DNA of 64,000 nucleotides from Riptortus pedestris (Eukaryota > Arthropoda > Insecta > Hemiptera > Alydidae), in NCBI GenBank assembly GCA_019009955.1, contig CM032228.1, positions 226,488,501 through 226,552,500 of the forward strand. The letters run 5' to 3'. Both the position numbers and the translations under genes were made by a program. This document shows positions 45,001-57,800 of the stretch, piece by piece; position 1 is the first letter of the stretch, and each line of letters starts with the position of its first letter. The notes under the pieces are model-generated. The model ran no database searches, had not been told where the DNA came from, and saw only the letters and a program-made list of their open reading frames with translations.

Positions 45001-47612
45001 AAACACATGCAAACGTTGAGAGTTGTCATTCGGCCAAATCAAGCAAATATTTGTGCAAGTACGTCACAAAAGGCAGCGACATGGCTGTGTTTGGTATTGC
45101 GTCGGAAAATGCGAATGACGAAATCAGCAACTTCCAAATGGGCAGATACGTCAGTACTAATGAAGCACTGTGGCGATTATTGTCATTTCAAATTCATGAA
45201 AGATATCCCACAGTTGTACATTTAGCAATGCATTTGGAAAATGACCAAAGAGTTTACTTCACTGAGGCTAATGCGCCACAACGAGCTGAGAGACCACCAT
45301 CGACAACATTGACTAGCTTCTTTGCAATGTGTGAAGCAGATCCATTCGCAGCGACGCTGATGTACGTTGAAATGCCCAAGATATTACACTTGGAATCAAT
45401 CAACAAAGAAATTCCAACGTCGCAAACAAGGAACCCCAGTTCCAGATTGGCCACAGGTGTTTTCCACAGATGCACTAGGTCGCATGTATACTGTTCATTC
45501 TAGAAATGATGAATGTTTTTATTTGCGACTGCTGTTGGTAAATGTACGTGGACCAAAATCATTTGCGCATTTGAAAACTGTGAATGGCCACCAATGCCAA
45601 ACATATCGAGAAGCATGTCAACTATTGGGTTTGCTGGAGAACGATTCTCATTGGGATTTAACACTTGCGGATTCAGTTGTTTCATCAAATGCGTATCAAA
45701 TACGAACACTGTTCGCAATTATCATCACCACGTGTTTTCCTTCACAACCAATTCAGTTATGGAACAAATACAAAGACGACATATGTGAAGATATCTTGCA
45801 TAGCTTGCGCATTCAAACGAATAATCCTGACATCCAAATAACCGATGAAATCTACAATGAAGGATTGATTCAGATTGAGGATCAATGCTTGACTATTGCA
45901 AACAAGCTACTGATTGAAGTAGGAATGATTGCGCCACATCGATCGATGCACGATGCATTCAACCAAGAATTAAATCGAGAGCTGCAATACAATGTTGATA
46001 CATTGCAGGAATTCGTTCGAAATAATGTGCCGTTGCTGAATGAACAGCAAAAACAAGTATAAAAGTAAGTACGAAACATTAATGCGAGCAGTGGACAATA
46101 ATACTGGTGGTCTATTCTTCCTGGACGCACCTGGAGGAACAGGGAAAACATTTGTCATTTCATTGATTTTGGCCACTATTCGATCAAGATGTGACATAGC
46201 TTTGGCGTTAGCATCATCTGGAATTGCGGCGACTCTTCTAGATGGCGATCGTACGCTGCGCTTAAGTTGCCACTCAATTTAAACACAATTGATACTCCAA
46301 CATGCAATATTTCCCGATCCAGTGCAATGGGAAAATTGTTGATGCAATGCAAGCTCATTGTTTGGGATGAGTGCACAATGGCACATAAGAAATCACTTGA
46401 AGCACTTAACTTCACACTGAAGGATCTTCGACGAAATAACAACATCTTTGGCGGCTTGATGATATTGTTGGCAGGCGATTTCAGGCAGACGTTGCCAGTA
46501 ATTCCCCGTGGAACGCCTGCAGATGAATTGAATGCTTGCCTCAAGGCATCACCTTTATGGAATAACGTAAAAACATTATCGCTAACCACTAATATGAGAG
46601 TTCAACTTCAAAATGATCAAAGTGCTGCACAATTTTCCAAACAATTGTTAGCTGTTGGAAATGGAAAAGTCCCAGTTGATGCGACATCTGGATTAATTAC
46701 TCTTACCAACGACTTTTGCCGATTAGTAGACTCTCAATTAGCTCTTATTGAAAATGTTTTCCCAAACATTAGTGAGAATTATCAGAATTATGTTGGCTCA
46801 GTCAACAAGCAATTCTTGCCGCAAAGAATAATGATGTACACGCACTGAATTTCACCATTCAATCAAAAATTGCTGGCGATTTGGTGACATACAAATCCGT
46901 TGATTCCATAACAAATCCCGATGATGTAGTAAATTATCCAACGGAGTTTTTGAACTCTCTGGAGTTACCAGGATTTCCACCGCATAACTTGCAACTCAAA
47001 GTTGGTACAGTTATTTGCAACGGTACTCGACTTTCGGTAAAAAGACTTATGCCGAATTTGATTGAGGCAACCATTATTAACGGAAAGTACGCAGGTGAAA
47101 ATGTATGTATTCCTCGAATACCAATGATTCCGACTGATCTTCCGTTTGACTTCATACGATTGCAATTTCCAGTTCGCAATGACAATTAACAAGTCGCAAG
47201 GCCAATCGCTTAGTGTTTGCGGGATAAATTTAGAAAATCATTGTTTTTCACATGGGCGTTATACGTTGCGTGTTCACGAGTTGGGAAACCATCCGCTTTG
47301 TTTGTGTTAACGTCAGACCAAAAAACAAAAAATGTGGTTTACCAAAGAGCACTTCAATGAAACGGATAATTTGCGGACACGTATAACGCTTCGATTCAGT
47401 ATTTACTTTGGATTCACTTTCATTTACTTAGAGAAGTTCAAATAACACTTCATTTTTGTTATCGAAATGAATTCATTACTGTTGTGAAATGAAATCAAAT
47501 TTTTCCTTTTCAAATATAAAACAAACAAAAAAATTTATCTTAATCTTTTAATCACCAATGTTACATAAAACGAAGCCATCTGGTGGCGAAACGGAGTTCG
47601 CCGGGTTTGCTA

Positions 47613-47613
<1 letters not shown>
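42039..47613 (+). mobile_element. Helitron, putative full-length, 5575 bp
   Basis: The 5' end is A|TCTACTATATAAAAATAAG. The 3' end has the hairpin GGCGAA-acggag-TTCGCC (47585-47602) followed by GGGTTTGCTAG|T. The insertion is between A and T with no target duplication. These are the defining features of canonical Helitrons, which move by rolling-circle replication. It carries one Rep-helicase gene, now broken, on the same strand. The intact ends suggest it could still be mobilised in trans. Confidence 0.92.
42873..47360 (+). pseudogene. Helitron Rep-helicase (HUH nuclease plus PIF1-type helicase), decayed
   Basis: ATG at 42873 (MPRGRLANIGRRTR). Two introns are likely: about 43353-43498 (before IQGQIYHLHGSM) and 44002-44071. 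Domains: an N-terminal Helitron-like domain with a CRYCNALKF zinc-binding start; Rep core with GTPDLFITFTCNPKW near 44410; the HUH motif near 44627; the Tyr pair YLCKY near 45053; PIF1 helicase with Walker A APGGTGKT near 46130 and Walker B IVWDEC near 46360; a late helicase motif TINKSQGQS near 47185. Lesions: an in-frame stop near 43550, a TAG at 44599, a one-base deletion inside the HUH motif, further frameshifts near 45390, 46060, 46250, 46845 and 47260. Final stop at 47358-47360. Known: Rep nicks and joins single strands via Tyr, and the helicase unwinds. Not functional as it stands. Confidence 0.9.
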
Positions 47614-47668
<55 letters not shown>

Positions 47669-47831
47669 TAACGGACCTCATTTTCGTCATCTCCTGGGTA
47701 GGATCGATGGACATTTGAAGAAAATTTTCGAAAATCGCGTCATGAGTACGACCTCAATAGCTGATTTCCCTTAAGGGAAATCTGCTAAAATCACAGAAAT
47801 GAAGATTTAGAGGCCACACAATAAAGAAATA

Positions 47832-48079
47832 CAAAGTCCGCCACGCAGGGGCTGGCTAAACTAAGCAGATTTCCCTAAGTGAAGTTATACAATAGAGAAA
47901 TCTCCATACGAGAGCCGAATAGTTACGGCCGAACTAGCTTTTGGCTGGAAACTCTCCTCAGTTACCGGCCCACATTTAAGAAAAATGTAAATATCTCGGT
48001 TAATATTCAAGATAGAGAATAAATGTATAGAACAATATGTATAGTCAAATTAATTTGCAATAAGATTGTTTCTATACAC
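47832..48079 (+). mobile_element. TA-core element, 3'-truncated
   Basis: aaagtccgccacgcaggggctgg and the body up to aataagattgtttctatacac, where an opposite copy starts with TTTTAGCAG. Confidence 0.75.
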
Positions 48080-48210
48080 TTTTAGCAGATTTCCCTTAAG
48101 GGAAATCAGCTACTGAGGTCGTACTCATGAAGCGAGTTTTGAAAAATTTATTCAAATTTCCATCGATCCTACCCAGGAGATGACGAAAATGAGGTCCGTT
48201 CAAAATTATA

Positions 48211-48276
<66 letters not shown>

Positions 48277-48816
48277 TGTTAACGCTCTAGCGGTCGCAAT
48301 TTTTGTTTGATCGTTACCAAACTCGGAATTTAATCGTTTTATGTAAAAAGGAAGATCAAGTTCGTTAATGGCTGAAATCGGACCAGTGGGAGGGGGGGAT
48401 TTTTGAAAATTCAAAATATCTCTGTTATTATGCGTCGGATCGAAAAATTGTATAGAATAAATCTTATTGCAAATTAAATTTACTATAGATATTGTTCTAT
48501 ACATTTTTTCTGTATCTTGAATATTAACCGAGATATTTGCATTTGTATTCTGCGTGTGGTCGCCATTAGGCTATGTTCGGACTTTCCGCCGAGAGCTCTG
48601 GCGGCCGTTTCCATAACTATTCGTCCCTCGTGAATAGGTTTAGAGGTTAGGTTAACTGTTTTTTGGGGCTAGAAACTACTGAGTTATTACGCCCTAAATA
48701 ATGTTTTAGGTTTAGAAGTTTCTTACTACAACAGTTGTTATTAGGCAGATTTCTCTATTGCAAAACTTCACGTGGGAAATTGCTTAGTTTACGCAGCCCC
48801 TGCGTGACGGAGTTTT
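48080..48816 (-). mobile_element. TA-core element, full copy
   Basis: TTTTAGCAGATTTCCCTTAAGGGAAATCAGC at the left, TA tract at about 48213-48272, and cagcccctgcgtgacggagtttttt at the right. All internal blocks are present, so it is a good reference copy. Confidence 0.88.
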
Positions 48817-49134
48817 TTCATCCGACTTATAGTAACGGAGATATTTCGAATTTTCGAAAATCCCCCTCCCACTGGTCCGATTTCAGCCGTTAACGAACTT
48901 GATCTGTCTTTTTGCATAAAGCGTTTAAATATCGAGTTTGGTAGCGACCAAACAAAAATTGCGATCGCTAGAGCGTTAACAGACAAATATATATATATAT
49001 ATATATAATTTTGAACGGGCTTCATTTTCGTCATCTCCTGGGTAGGATCGATGCGACATTTGAAGAATTTTTCGATAATCGCGTCATGAGTACGACCTCA
49101 ATAGCTGATTTCCCTGAAGGGAAATCTGCTAAAA
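48817..49134 (+). mobile_element. TA-core element, 5'-truncated
   Basis: Begins mid-body (catccgacttatagtaacgg) directly after the previous copy, with a short TA tract (48986-49006) and the hairpin end ctgctaaaa. Confidence 0.8.
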
Positions 49135-49252
49135 GAGATCAAGAACGAAACGCAGCTTATGTGTAACCATGACAAATATATGTAAGACAGCATCTATATA
49201 AAGGTACATACATAAACTTAATTGAAGCTCTAAAATAAGATGAACTAGTAAA

Positions 49253-50132
49253 CAAAAAATCCGTCACGCAGGGGCTGTGTAAACTAAGGAGATTTTCCTT
49301 GTGAAGTTTAGTAATACAAAAATCTACATACTGGTAACACAACACCACCGTAAATATTAAGTGAATAAATACAAACGGAAATAAGAAAAGTTTCAGTCAA
49401 TTTCAATAACCTGCAGATGGGAAGCGTTTGAAATATAAACAAACAAGTCTACCAGCTTCACACTGGAAAGAAAAATAATTACTGAAATATATCAGAATAT
49501 AACATATTTATTTTATTGAGAACTATTTACTATATCTAGTACTGTAATCAATAATGAGTCAGAATAATTGTTATCTCAAATAATCAAACATTAGTCGTCG
49601 AAGACCTTAGCCAAGGGGGGGGGGGTTCATAGGACAGATTTCCCTGTATTTCGTATAATAAAGGTCTCTTGAATACAATATTTGGTATTTAAGCTTAGAA
49701 TAATGTGGTTTATTATATAATAGAGTATTGTTCATGTCACATGAGTGAAGTGGGGGTTTGCTGATAGCTGAAAACTGAAAATGCAAATATTTCGGTTAAT
49801 ATTCAAGATAGAGAATAAATGTATATAACAATCTTTATAGTAAATTTAATTTCCGATATGATTAATTTTATAGAATTTTGCGATCCGACGTACAGTAACG
49901 GAGATATTTAGAATTTTCGAAAATCCCCCCTCTTAACCCGTCCTCCTACTGGATTTCAGTTGTTAACGAACTTGATCTTCCTTTTAACATAAAACGACTA
50001 AATATTGAGTCTGGCAACGGTTAAACAAAAATTGCGACCGCTAGAGCGGTAACAGACAAATATATATATGTGTATATATAAAAATATATATATATATATA
50101 TATATATAGATATAGATATCTAGATATATATA
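49253..50132 (+). mobile_element. TA-core element, long variant, ending in TA tract
   Basis: aaaatccgtcacgcaggggctgtg, the long-variant body (tactggtaacacaacaccaccg, ctatatctagtactgtaatc, a poly-G run) and the common body to acagacaaatata. The tract at about 50064-50130 is followed by a SINE rather than by the hairpin half. Confidence 0.8.
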
Positions 50133-50312
50133 GGTGCTCAGGTTGGCCGTGTGAGTTAAGGCGTTGGTCTTAATCTCATATAGTAAACCTAGAGTAACTC
50201 ATTAAATAAATTCCTTGGGCCAACCCTGGCTAGAAAAGGGTGGTAACCTGTAGAGAACCCAGTCCCGATTAGCCATAGTAGCATAAAGTGGACGTAAAAT
50301 AATAATAAACAA
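50133..50312 (+). mobile_element. tRNA-Leu-derived SINE inside a TA tract
   Basis: A-box region ggttggccgtgtgagttaaggcg, loop gtcttaatc, then the body ccctggctagaaaagggtggtaacctgtagag, tail agcataaagtggacgtaaaataataa. B box partly lost (tagagtaactcatt). TA sequence on both sides indicates insertion in the tract. Confidence 0.8.
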
Positions 50313-50323
50313 ACAAATATATA

Positions 50324-50378
<55 letters not shown>

Positions 50379-50847
50379 TATATTTGTCTGTTAACGCTCT
50401 AGCGGCCGTAATTTTTGCTTGATCGTTACCAAACTCCATATTTAAACGTAAAAATAAAGGCCAAGTTCTTAGCGGCTGAAATCGGAACAGTGGGAGGGGG
50501 AGTTTAGAGGGGAGGATTTTCGAAAATTTGAAATATCTCCGTTACTGTACGTCAGATCGAAAATTTGTATAGAACCAATCTTATTGGCAAATTAAACGAT
50601 CTATAAATGTTGTCATGTACATGTTTTCATTATCTTTAATATTAACGGAGCTATTTGTGGTTTTTAGTTTTCGGCCGTCAGTAAGCCCCCACTCCTACTC
50701 ATGTCATATCAACAATAAGCTGTTTATGAAGCACTTTATTTGAAGTGAATTGTTCTCATTAAACTTTTACGCCATGAGATAAATGCATATACGGGACGCA
50801 AGTGGGAAATCTGCTTCGTTAACGCAGCCCCTGCTTGACGGACTTTT
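50313..50847 (-). mobile_element. TA-core element half
   Basis: TA tract, tgtctgttaacgctctagcggccg, the body, and the right end cagcccctgcttgacggactttt. The hairpin half is missing; it faces the copy at 49253 across the SINE, forming an inverted pair joined at TA. Confidence 0.8.
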
Positions 50848-50849
50848 CC

Positions 50850-51866
50850 TTCTTATTGCGGTGATATAGAAAAATACAAGAGAAATGACATCTTCAGCCT
50901 GTCATCACAATGCATGGGAAATCTTTGTTTATCCAAAATCTGCTGCAAGGCTTTATTATTTATTTTTTTTATTAATAGTTTATTGATTCATAAATAGGCA
51001 TTCCTGGTATGTTAATACCCATAACTTGCAGCACAATCCAGATAACATTTTAGGGGCCCCCCTCCACCGAATTTTTACTGGATGTATGGGTTTATAATCT
51101 TGTTATGTTTCTTCTATATTTTAATGCCATGTGACTATGAATTTTTTGAAGGAAGCCATAAGTTCAAAATTAAGACGGATTTGTTATATTCAAAAGCTAT
51201 AATATCTAATACACAGTGGTATTTTGATTTGTTACAGCTGATATGTAACCTCAAGATTATTTGACAGTTGTGTACATTGTAAATAAGTAAGACGGGGAGA
51301 TGATGCCGTTTCGTTTTGTTGCCATAAATAAATCGTTGTTATGATATCATTATCTATTTTGCTATTTCTCTTGGGGCAAATGCTTGGCAGTTTTGATTCT
51401 GCAGAATCTACAGCTCGACAGTTTTGATACTTAAGGTTTATTGTATTTGAGAGGTCTGAGAATGTTACATAATATTTCCTTTCTTCTTACTTGAATAGAT
51501 ATTACTTTTAAAAAGGCTTAGATAGTAAAGCTCTCTTCCCATTAACTACTTAACAATGACCACATAATTTCAAATTAATATTATTATTTATTGAATGACA
51601 GTTATTGATTTAATTTTCTTTGGACCTTTCACCATTGATTTCTATGGTAAACTTGTTCATTTCAATTCATTGAACACTTTATCGAAAGTATTCGTAAAGG
51701 TGAAAGAACGCATTTTATTTGTAATTGTGCTTACATTCTTTCAAGCAGTTAAACAAATGTCTTGGCATCAGACTACAAATAAGGGTCCTATTTTATCTAT
51801 TTACTTATGATTACATTTAAAAAGAAAAGGAAAAAGTTTCTATATACCATATTTTAACATTGTGAT
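50850..51866. other. Upstream region of PDZD8
   Basis: About 1 kb between the last TA-core element and the PDZD8 ATG. AT-rich; no TATA box in a convincing place and no repeat recognised. It should contain the promoter and 5' UTR, but I cannot place the start site. Confidence 0.4.
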
Positions 51867-54800
51867 ATGGGATTCCTAGTCATAGTTCTTTTCTTAATGG
51901 TATTTTCATTTGTACTTGGGATTGCCCTTACGTTATGGATCCAGTGGTATTTATTCAATCTCTTTATAGACAAGCAACCATATGTTGGCCCTCCTACTGG
52001 TCCAACTATTTCTCCTTTCTGTTTGCCCAAGGTATAAATATTTCTTTAAAGATTCATAATGGTTTTCAAGAAAGAGTATATTTTAAAGTCTAATTTTTAA
52101 TCTTATAAGGGAATTTTGGAGGAAGGCTCCCTCGGGAAAGAGCCAGCTGGTGCTGTAAATGCTCTACTGCAGTTTTTATTTCAAGAATGTCGCAACACAA
52201 AGAGAGTAAGAAAGTGGTTTAGACATAGATTAAGTTTGGAGCTAGAGGAACTTTTGACTCGTACTACAACTGGAAAATTATTTGAAAATATTGTTGTAAG
52301 TAAATAGTTATTGTTCTATTGTATATTGTAATTAGTAAACTTAAGTCAATTATTTGTTGATATTTGTTAGTGTGTTTTATTTTTAGAACAAAATAAAGAA
52401 CTGCTGTGTCCTAATTTATGTAAAGGACAATAGTTTAAGGTTTGACCTAACAATGACCTCAGTTCAAAAATAAATTATTCATATGTCAGAAATAGAGATC
52501 ACCGTCTTTGGGTCACTTCTATAGTAATTATATAAAGACTACTATTTTTGACTTAAGTTTATTACAACTCATTTTTCGTAAAATAAATTCACTGTTATAC
52601 CTCTTCCATTAATTTGACTTATTTTATGTAACCAGTGATTCTGTATTTCGTTAGATACAGGGAAATATGAGGCAGAATTTTTATGAAGTTGATGGGGTGT
52701 GTGACTTGGTTTTTACCTTACTCTTATTACTTAGCATTATATTATTGGAGATCTTAAACACCAACTGTGGATTCACATTCAGGTTTTTATATAACATGTG
52801 ATCAAATCAAAGTTTAATCTAACTGTTATTGAAGGAAGGAACTGTTATGAGATGTCTTTACCAGATCGACTGACTTCATTGTAACCAGAAGGCAAGGGCC
52901 GGAACTGCCTTCCAGAATGCTTAATGCCAGTTTGGCAATGACAGAGCCCAAAGATGGCAGAAAGTTCAAAGTTTTCCTAATGGGATTATGTGGATTGACT
53001 CCTCCCTAACTCTTTACTGCTTGACTAACAACAATTCCAGTCTTAACTGATGAACTAGGTTTTAACCATGTGAAATTTGAACCTGGATTATTTTTATGTT
53101 TTCTATTCTGAAGGCAATAGTTAGTGTTCATTTAAAGTATGGGTTAAGCCACCAGACCATAGAAATCCAACATTTTTAGTAAAGCTTGAAATAAATAAGT
53201 TTCCATAATGATCTATTGTCTACAAGGTTTAAAAATTTAATGTTTTGTATTTGAGAGACATAGGTCCCCTAGAACAAATTGTGGTTATGTCTCTGAGGGT
53301 TACCTCTTAATTTTTTTGAGAAAATCACAGTAATAAAGACCACACAAATATTTTGTATATCCTCAAAAATTAAATTTTAATGTGTCTTAATCTAACTTGG
53401 TAAACCTGGAGTTGTGTTTGATTCTCACATAGGTAGTAGGAATTTAGTTAAAAACTTATTAAATACAAGTCCTCAGTCCTACCTAGCTAGAAAAAGGTGG
53501 TATATAACCCATCCCAATTAGCCTTAGTAGCATAAAGTGGGTGTTGATAAATAATAAATGTTGATATTAACCATCAATTTCTATATCACCTCCTACATGG
53601 GGGAAGAGGAATGTTTTGGGAGAAGTGATTAAAGAAATCTTTTGTCATTTTTATTAAAGAGCTTTGACAGTGAACTTCAATTCTGACTTTATTAGATCGA
53701 GATTAATTTATTTGTATGTTGTTTTGCAGCTACGTGACCTTGATCTTGGTGGTCATCTGCCTGCAATTAGGAGTATTGAAGTTAAAACACTCTCAGTTGA
53801 TTCCGGAACAAAATTAATTGATGAAGTTGAATTATGCCTTGATCTGGAATATTCTGGTGGATTTCATTTGTCAATTGACGCAACAACAAGATTCTCAAAA
53901 CTAGTTTATGTGTCTGTAAAAGGTAACAGTTTTAAGTTGTGATTTTCAATAAATCCATCTATTGAATTGATGTTTTGTAGAATCAACAATCAGTTTTTGA
54001 ATGTAATTAAAATTACATTTCGATTTTTTTCTCTTATTCTGTATACTACATAGAAAATAAGGTATAATATATTTTGATCAATAATCATCATTGAGAGAAT
54101 TAGTTAATTGCTCTTAAATTATTTAAAAGGTTGTTGGGTATTGTCTTATGAGCCAGTCAAACAGTTTATTTTAGTGCTGAAACTTTCGGCCACTGTTGGT
54201 ATCTATCGATAGGTCTACAAAGTTTCATAGGAAGAGAAGGAGATTTGAACTAAGATGGTTAATTCTCAGGCTGTGTAGTACTCGGGCTGTACAGGATATT
54301 CTAGTCCAATGTGCTGAATACGTTTTACCTTCTTGCACTAATCATATAATTCCATTCCAGTTGTTTTAATTTTGTTCCAGTAGCTAGTTCCAGGCATTTC
54401 CCCAATAGACAGATTTCGGTGTCTATCATCAGGATTCCTATCTTAATCTAAACAAGAATCACCTTCACTTTCACTCACACCCACAAAAAGTTCTAACAAA
54501 ATTTCTTCACCTTAAGAAGATTCTTAAAAAAATCTTTTTCTGGGAATTTTGAATTACTAAACTATCACTTGAAAAGCAGAACATATACTGACTAAATATG
54601 CAAGCATAAATTGCAGATAACAAGTAACCGTACTTGAGATTGATAAAGGGAGAGAGTAGGTATATAGGGAAGCTAAAATTGAGAAAAATGTGTCCCTATG
54701 CCATCTATCGGCTGTAAAGGAGAACTTCAATAAAAAGTCATAGACGGCAATGGAGGAAGAACTAATATACGTTAAAGAAAGCGGACTATTATATCAGTCC

Positions 54801-57800
54801 TTAGCAGATGATGGGGCACATCTCCCTCCCGACTTATATATCAATTAGTAGCATTCTTTGCACTGAAGACTCCGGACTGATATATCAGTCTGTAGCAGCC
54901 TAAAGGGTTAAATAATTACAGTGTTAGTTCGCATGGGGTGGGATCTACTTCAATTTCCAAGAAACCTTGTTCTGAAGAAATAAAATCTCAGCTCAAAAAT
55001 AAAACCTTTCATTTTGTTATTTCCATTAGCCATTAACCAACAATCTTTTAATTAATTTAATGATAAGTCTTTTAAATCACATCTGATGAAGGTGGTCATC
55101 ATTGACTGATCATTGCCACTATTACATTATTGGAAGTGGGACAGTCAAGGGAGTTCAACCTCTCCTCCTCCTACGTCTCTCCTGCTGACTAATTCAATGA
55201 ATTATTTCTGAAATTCTTCATTATTTCATTGTTTTGATTAATATCTAATATATAAAATTTCCATGTCACAATGTTAGTTACCGTACTCCTCCGAAACGGC
55301 TTTACCGCCGTACTGGATTTTTACCAAATTTTATATGCGTATTCAGTAGGTCTGAGAATCGGCTACTATCTATTTTTCATACCCCTAATTAATAAGGGTT
55401 GTTCACCCTTAACATTTTTTTTTAATTTTTGGACCAAATTTTTTGTTTTTATTTTTTTGTAATGTGGCATTAAAAAATACATACAACCCTAAATTTTTAC
55501 TTTTTTATCACCAACCCCTATTTTTATAGCCATTTTAGTAATTTAATCATTATCATCCCCGCTCGATAACTGATCAATTTAGTGTTTTAACTGTACTTCG
55601 ATTAAAATTTCCCTTAGCTTATGGCAAATCTAAAATTTTTTTTATGAAAATAAACATTTATTTTTATTATTAAAGTTTAATCCTGATATATGCTTAGTGT
55701 TACCAATCTTAGATTTTTAAAATTTGCCACGCCTTTACTGGTGAGTGAAATGCCACACTATACCGGTGTCACTTCTAAGTTAAACAGCACGGAGTAGGGA
55801 TGAGACTGAAGCCGGTCTCCTGTTTCACTGGGCTAACAAAAAATATTGTTCACGCTATAGCATTAAAAGATTGATGTTGTTTGTTAGTGTTACTCTCGTA
55901 ATTAATATGTGATATGTAATTTTAAGAAATAAACTATAATAACTTAAAAATAATATTGTTTGGCATTTGTTATTTTTATATTCCCTTATCGTTCATAGCG
56001 CTCCATGCCTATTTCACGCATATACCACATACTTACACACTTATAATAAGTAAGTTACTTTTTGTCTACACTAGAATTTATCTAGAAACTAGAAATAATT
56101 TATAAGGCAATACAATGTTTGCCGGGTTACCTAGTATTATAATAAAAGGAACTTGTTTAGATAAAACCATTGTTGCATATTATATTTTTAGTTGTTTTGG
56201 AATATATCAAATCCCCATCTTGATTATATTGAATCTCAATTCTCAGCTGATTTTCTTACATGGCCATAAGATAGTTGCTTCTTTTTTATAATCCTCGTCA
56301 ATGGATGTTAATTTTTTTTTAAATCATATATGTATATATCTTTTATTTTGATGCCTATAATTGCATTTTTCTTTTATTAGTTAAAGTAAAATAGTAAAAG
56401 TTACATTACTATTTATTATAAAATGTTATTCTGTTTCAGTCAATGAATTGAGTGGCCAAGCAATGCTTAAATTTACAAGACATCCTTATACCCACTGGTG
56501 TTTTACATTTTATAATGATCCTGTTCTCCAGCTTTCTGTTGAGTCTCAAGTGCAAGGTCGATCATGGCCTCAAGTTAATACAATAATTGCTAACCAGGTA
56601 AAATCCTTTACATAAATTATATAATATTTCTATTATTTGAAGCTAATTTGTCAAAAAAAAACAGAAATGCCATTTATAAAATAATTATATAAAATAAAAT
56701 AAATTATATTTTTAATAGAAGATAATTAAAAAACAGGTCAACATATTAATAGAATTGTGGTGTCCCCAACTCAGTGGTTGTGTACTGCCCAAACTGAAAG
56801 GGACCATATACACTGCCAGTCAAAAGTTTGAGACCACTTCAATTTTATGGTAAAATTTGGATTATATCAAACAATATAAACCAAAACAAAAGGAACCTTT
56901 AATAAAACAATGAATAAGTGAATAAACAATTTATTATAAGTATATAATTAACAGTATAATACTTTATGGAAACACAATTTAAAAATATAATAAATAGCAG
57001 ATATACTTTCTTACTGTCAAAAAATCCTCCTTTGCTTTTCCAAATGGCTTTGACTACTCGTGGCATTCTTTCTATTAGTTTATCTAATGTTTCAAATGGG
57101 AAATTGTCCCGATAACTTTTAAGGCTCTCTCAAAGGTGTTTTTGTGAAGTTGGACCTTCCTATCAAGATCTTCCCACAAAGGAGCTCCTTTGGACTGAGA
57201 TCAGGTGATTCATCCTGACAAGATGCTGTCATTTTCTTTGTCTTGAAAATTCTCCCTATACAGTTTTGTTGTTGAGTATTTTGGATTGTTATCCTGCTGC
57301 ATAATAAAATTAGAACCAATTAAACGAAGACCAGAAGCGCCAGAATTGCGTGGTCTTTCAACATTCCTTTAAAGGTTTCTTTATTAAGTATTCCTGTGAT
57401 TTGTAATAAATCCCCTTGTCCTGAGAATACCTGAGAAATATCTCCAAAAAACTGACCTTCCTCCATGCTCTACTGTTGGAATTTTGCTCTGAAGAATGAA
57501 CTTTTTTGAATGCGTGCGATAAACCATAATCTTATGATTAGTTACGAACACATGAAACTTTGATTTATCTGTCTGCAATACCTTTCTTCAATTCTTCACA
57601 GTACAATCCTTGTAAACAAGTGCCTAAAGATACCTTTTCTTATTATTAGCCGGTCTTAGGAGTGGTTTTAGTGTACCGGCATACTGACAACCTTTATCTA
57701 TAAACAGCTTATGTGTTGGGGCATATCTCCTCACAAGTAGAGAACTTCATGCTACAGTAACCTCTATCTATGAGCAGATCATAGAAATTGACCAGATAAT

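Larger units (their letters stand above)
41365..47790 (+). mobile_element. TA-core element, long variant, split by a full Helitron
   Basis: The left part at 41365-42038 runs from AAAAGTCCGTCACGC to acagacaaatata. The right part at 47614-47790 runs from the rest of the TA tract to the hairpin end ctgctaaaa. Removing 42039-47613 restores one continuous element, so the Helitron inserted into its TA tract. Confidence 0.88.
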
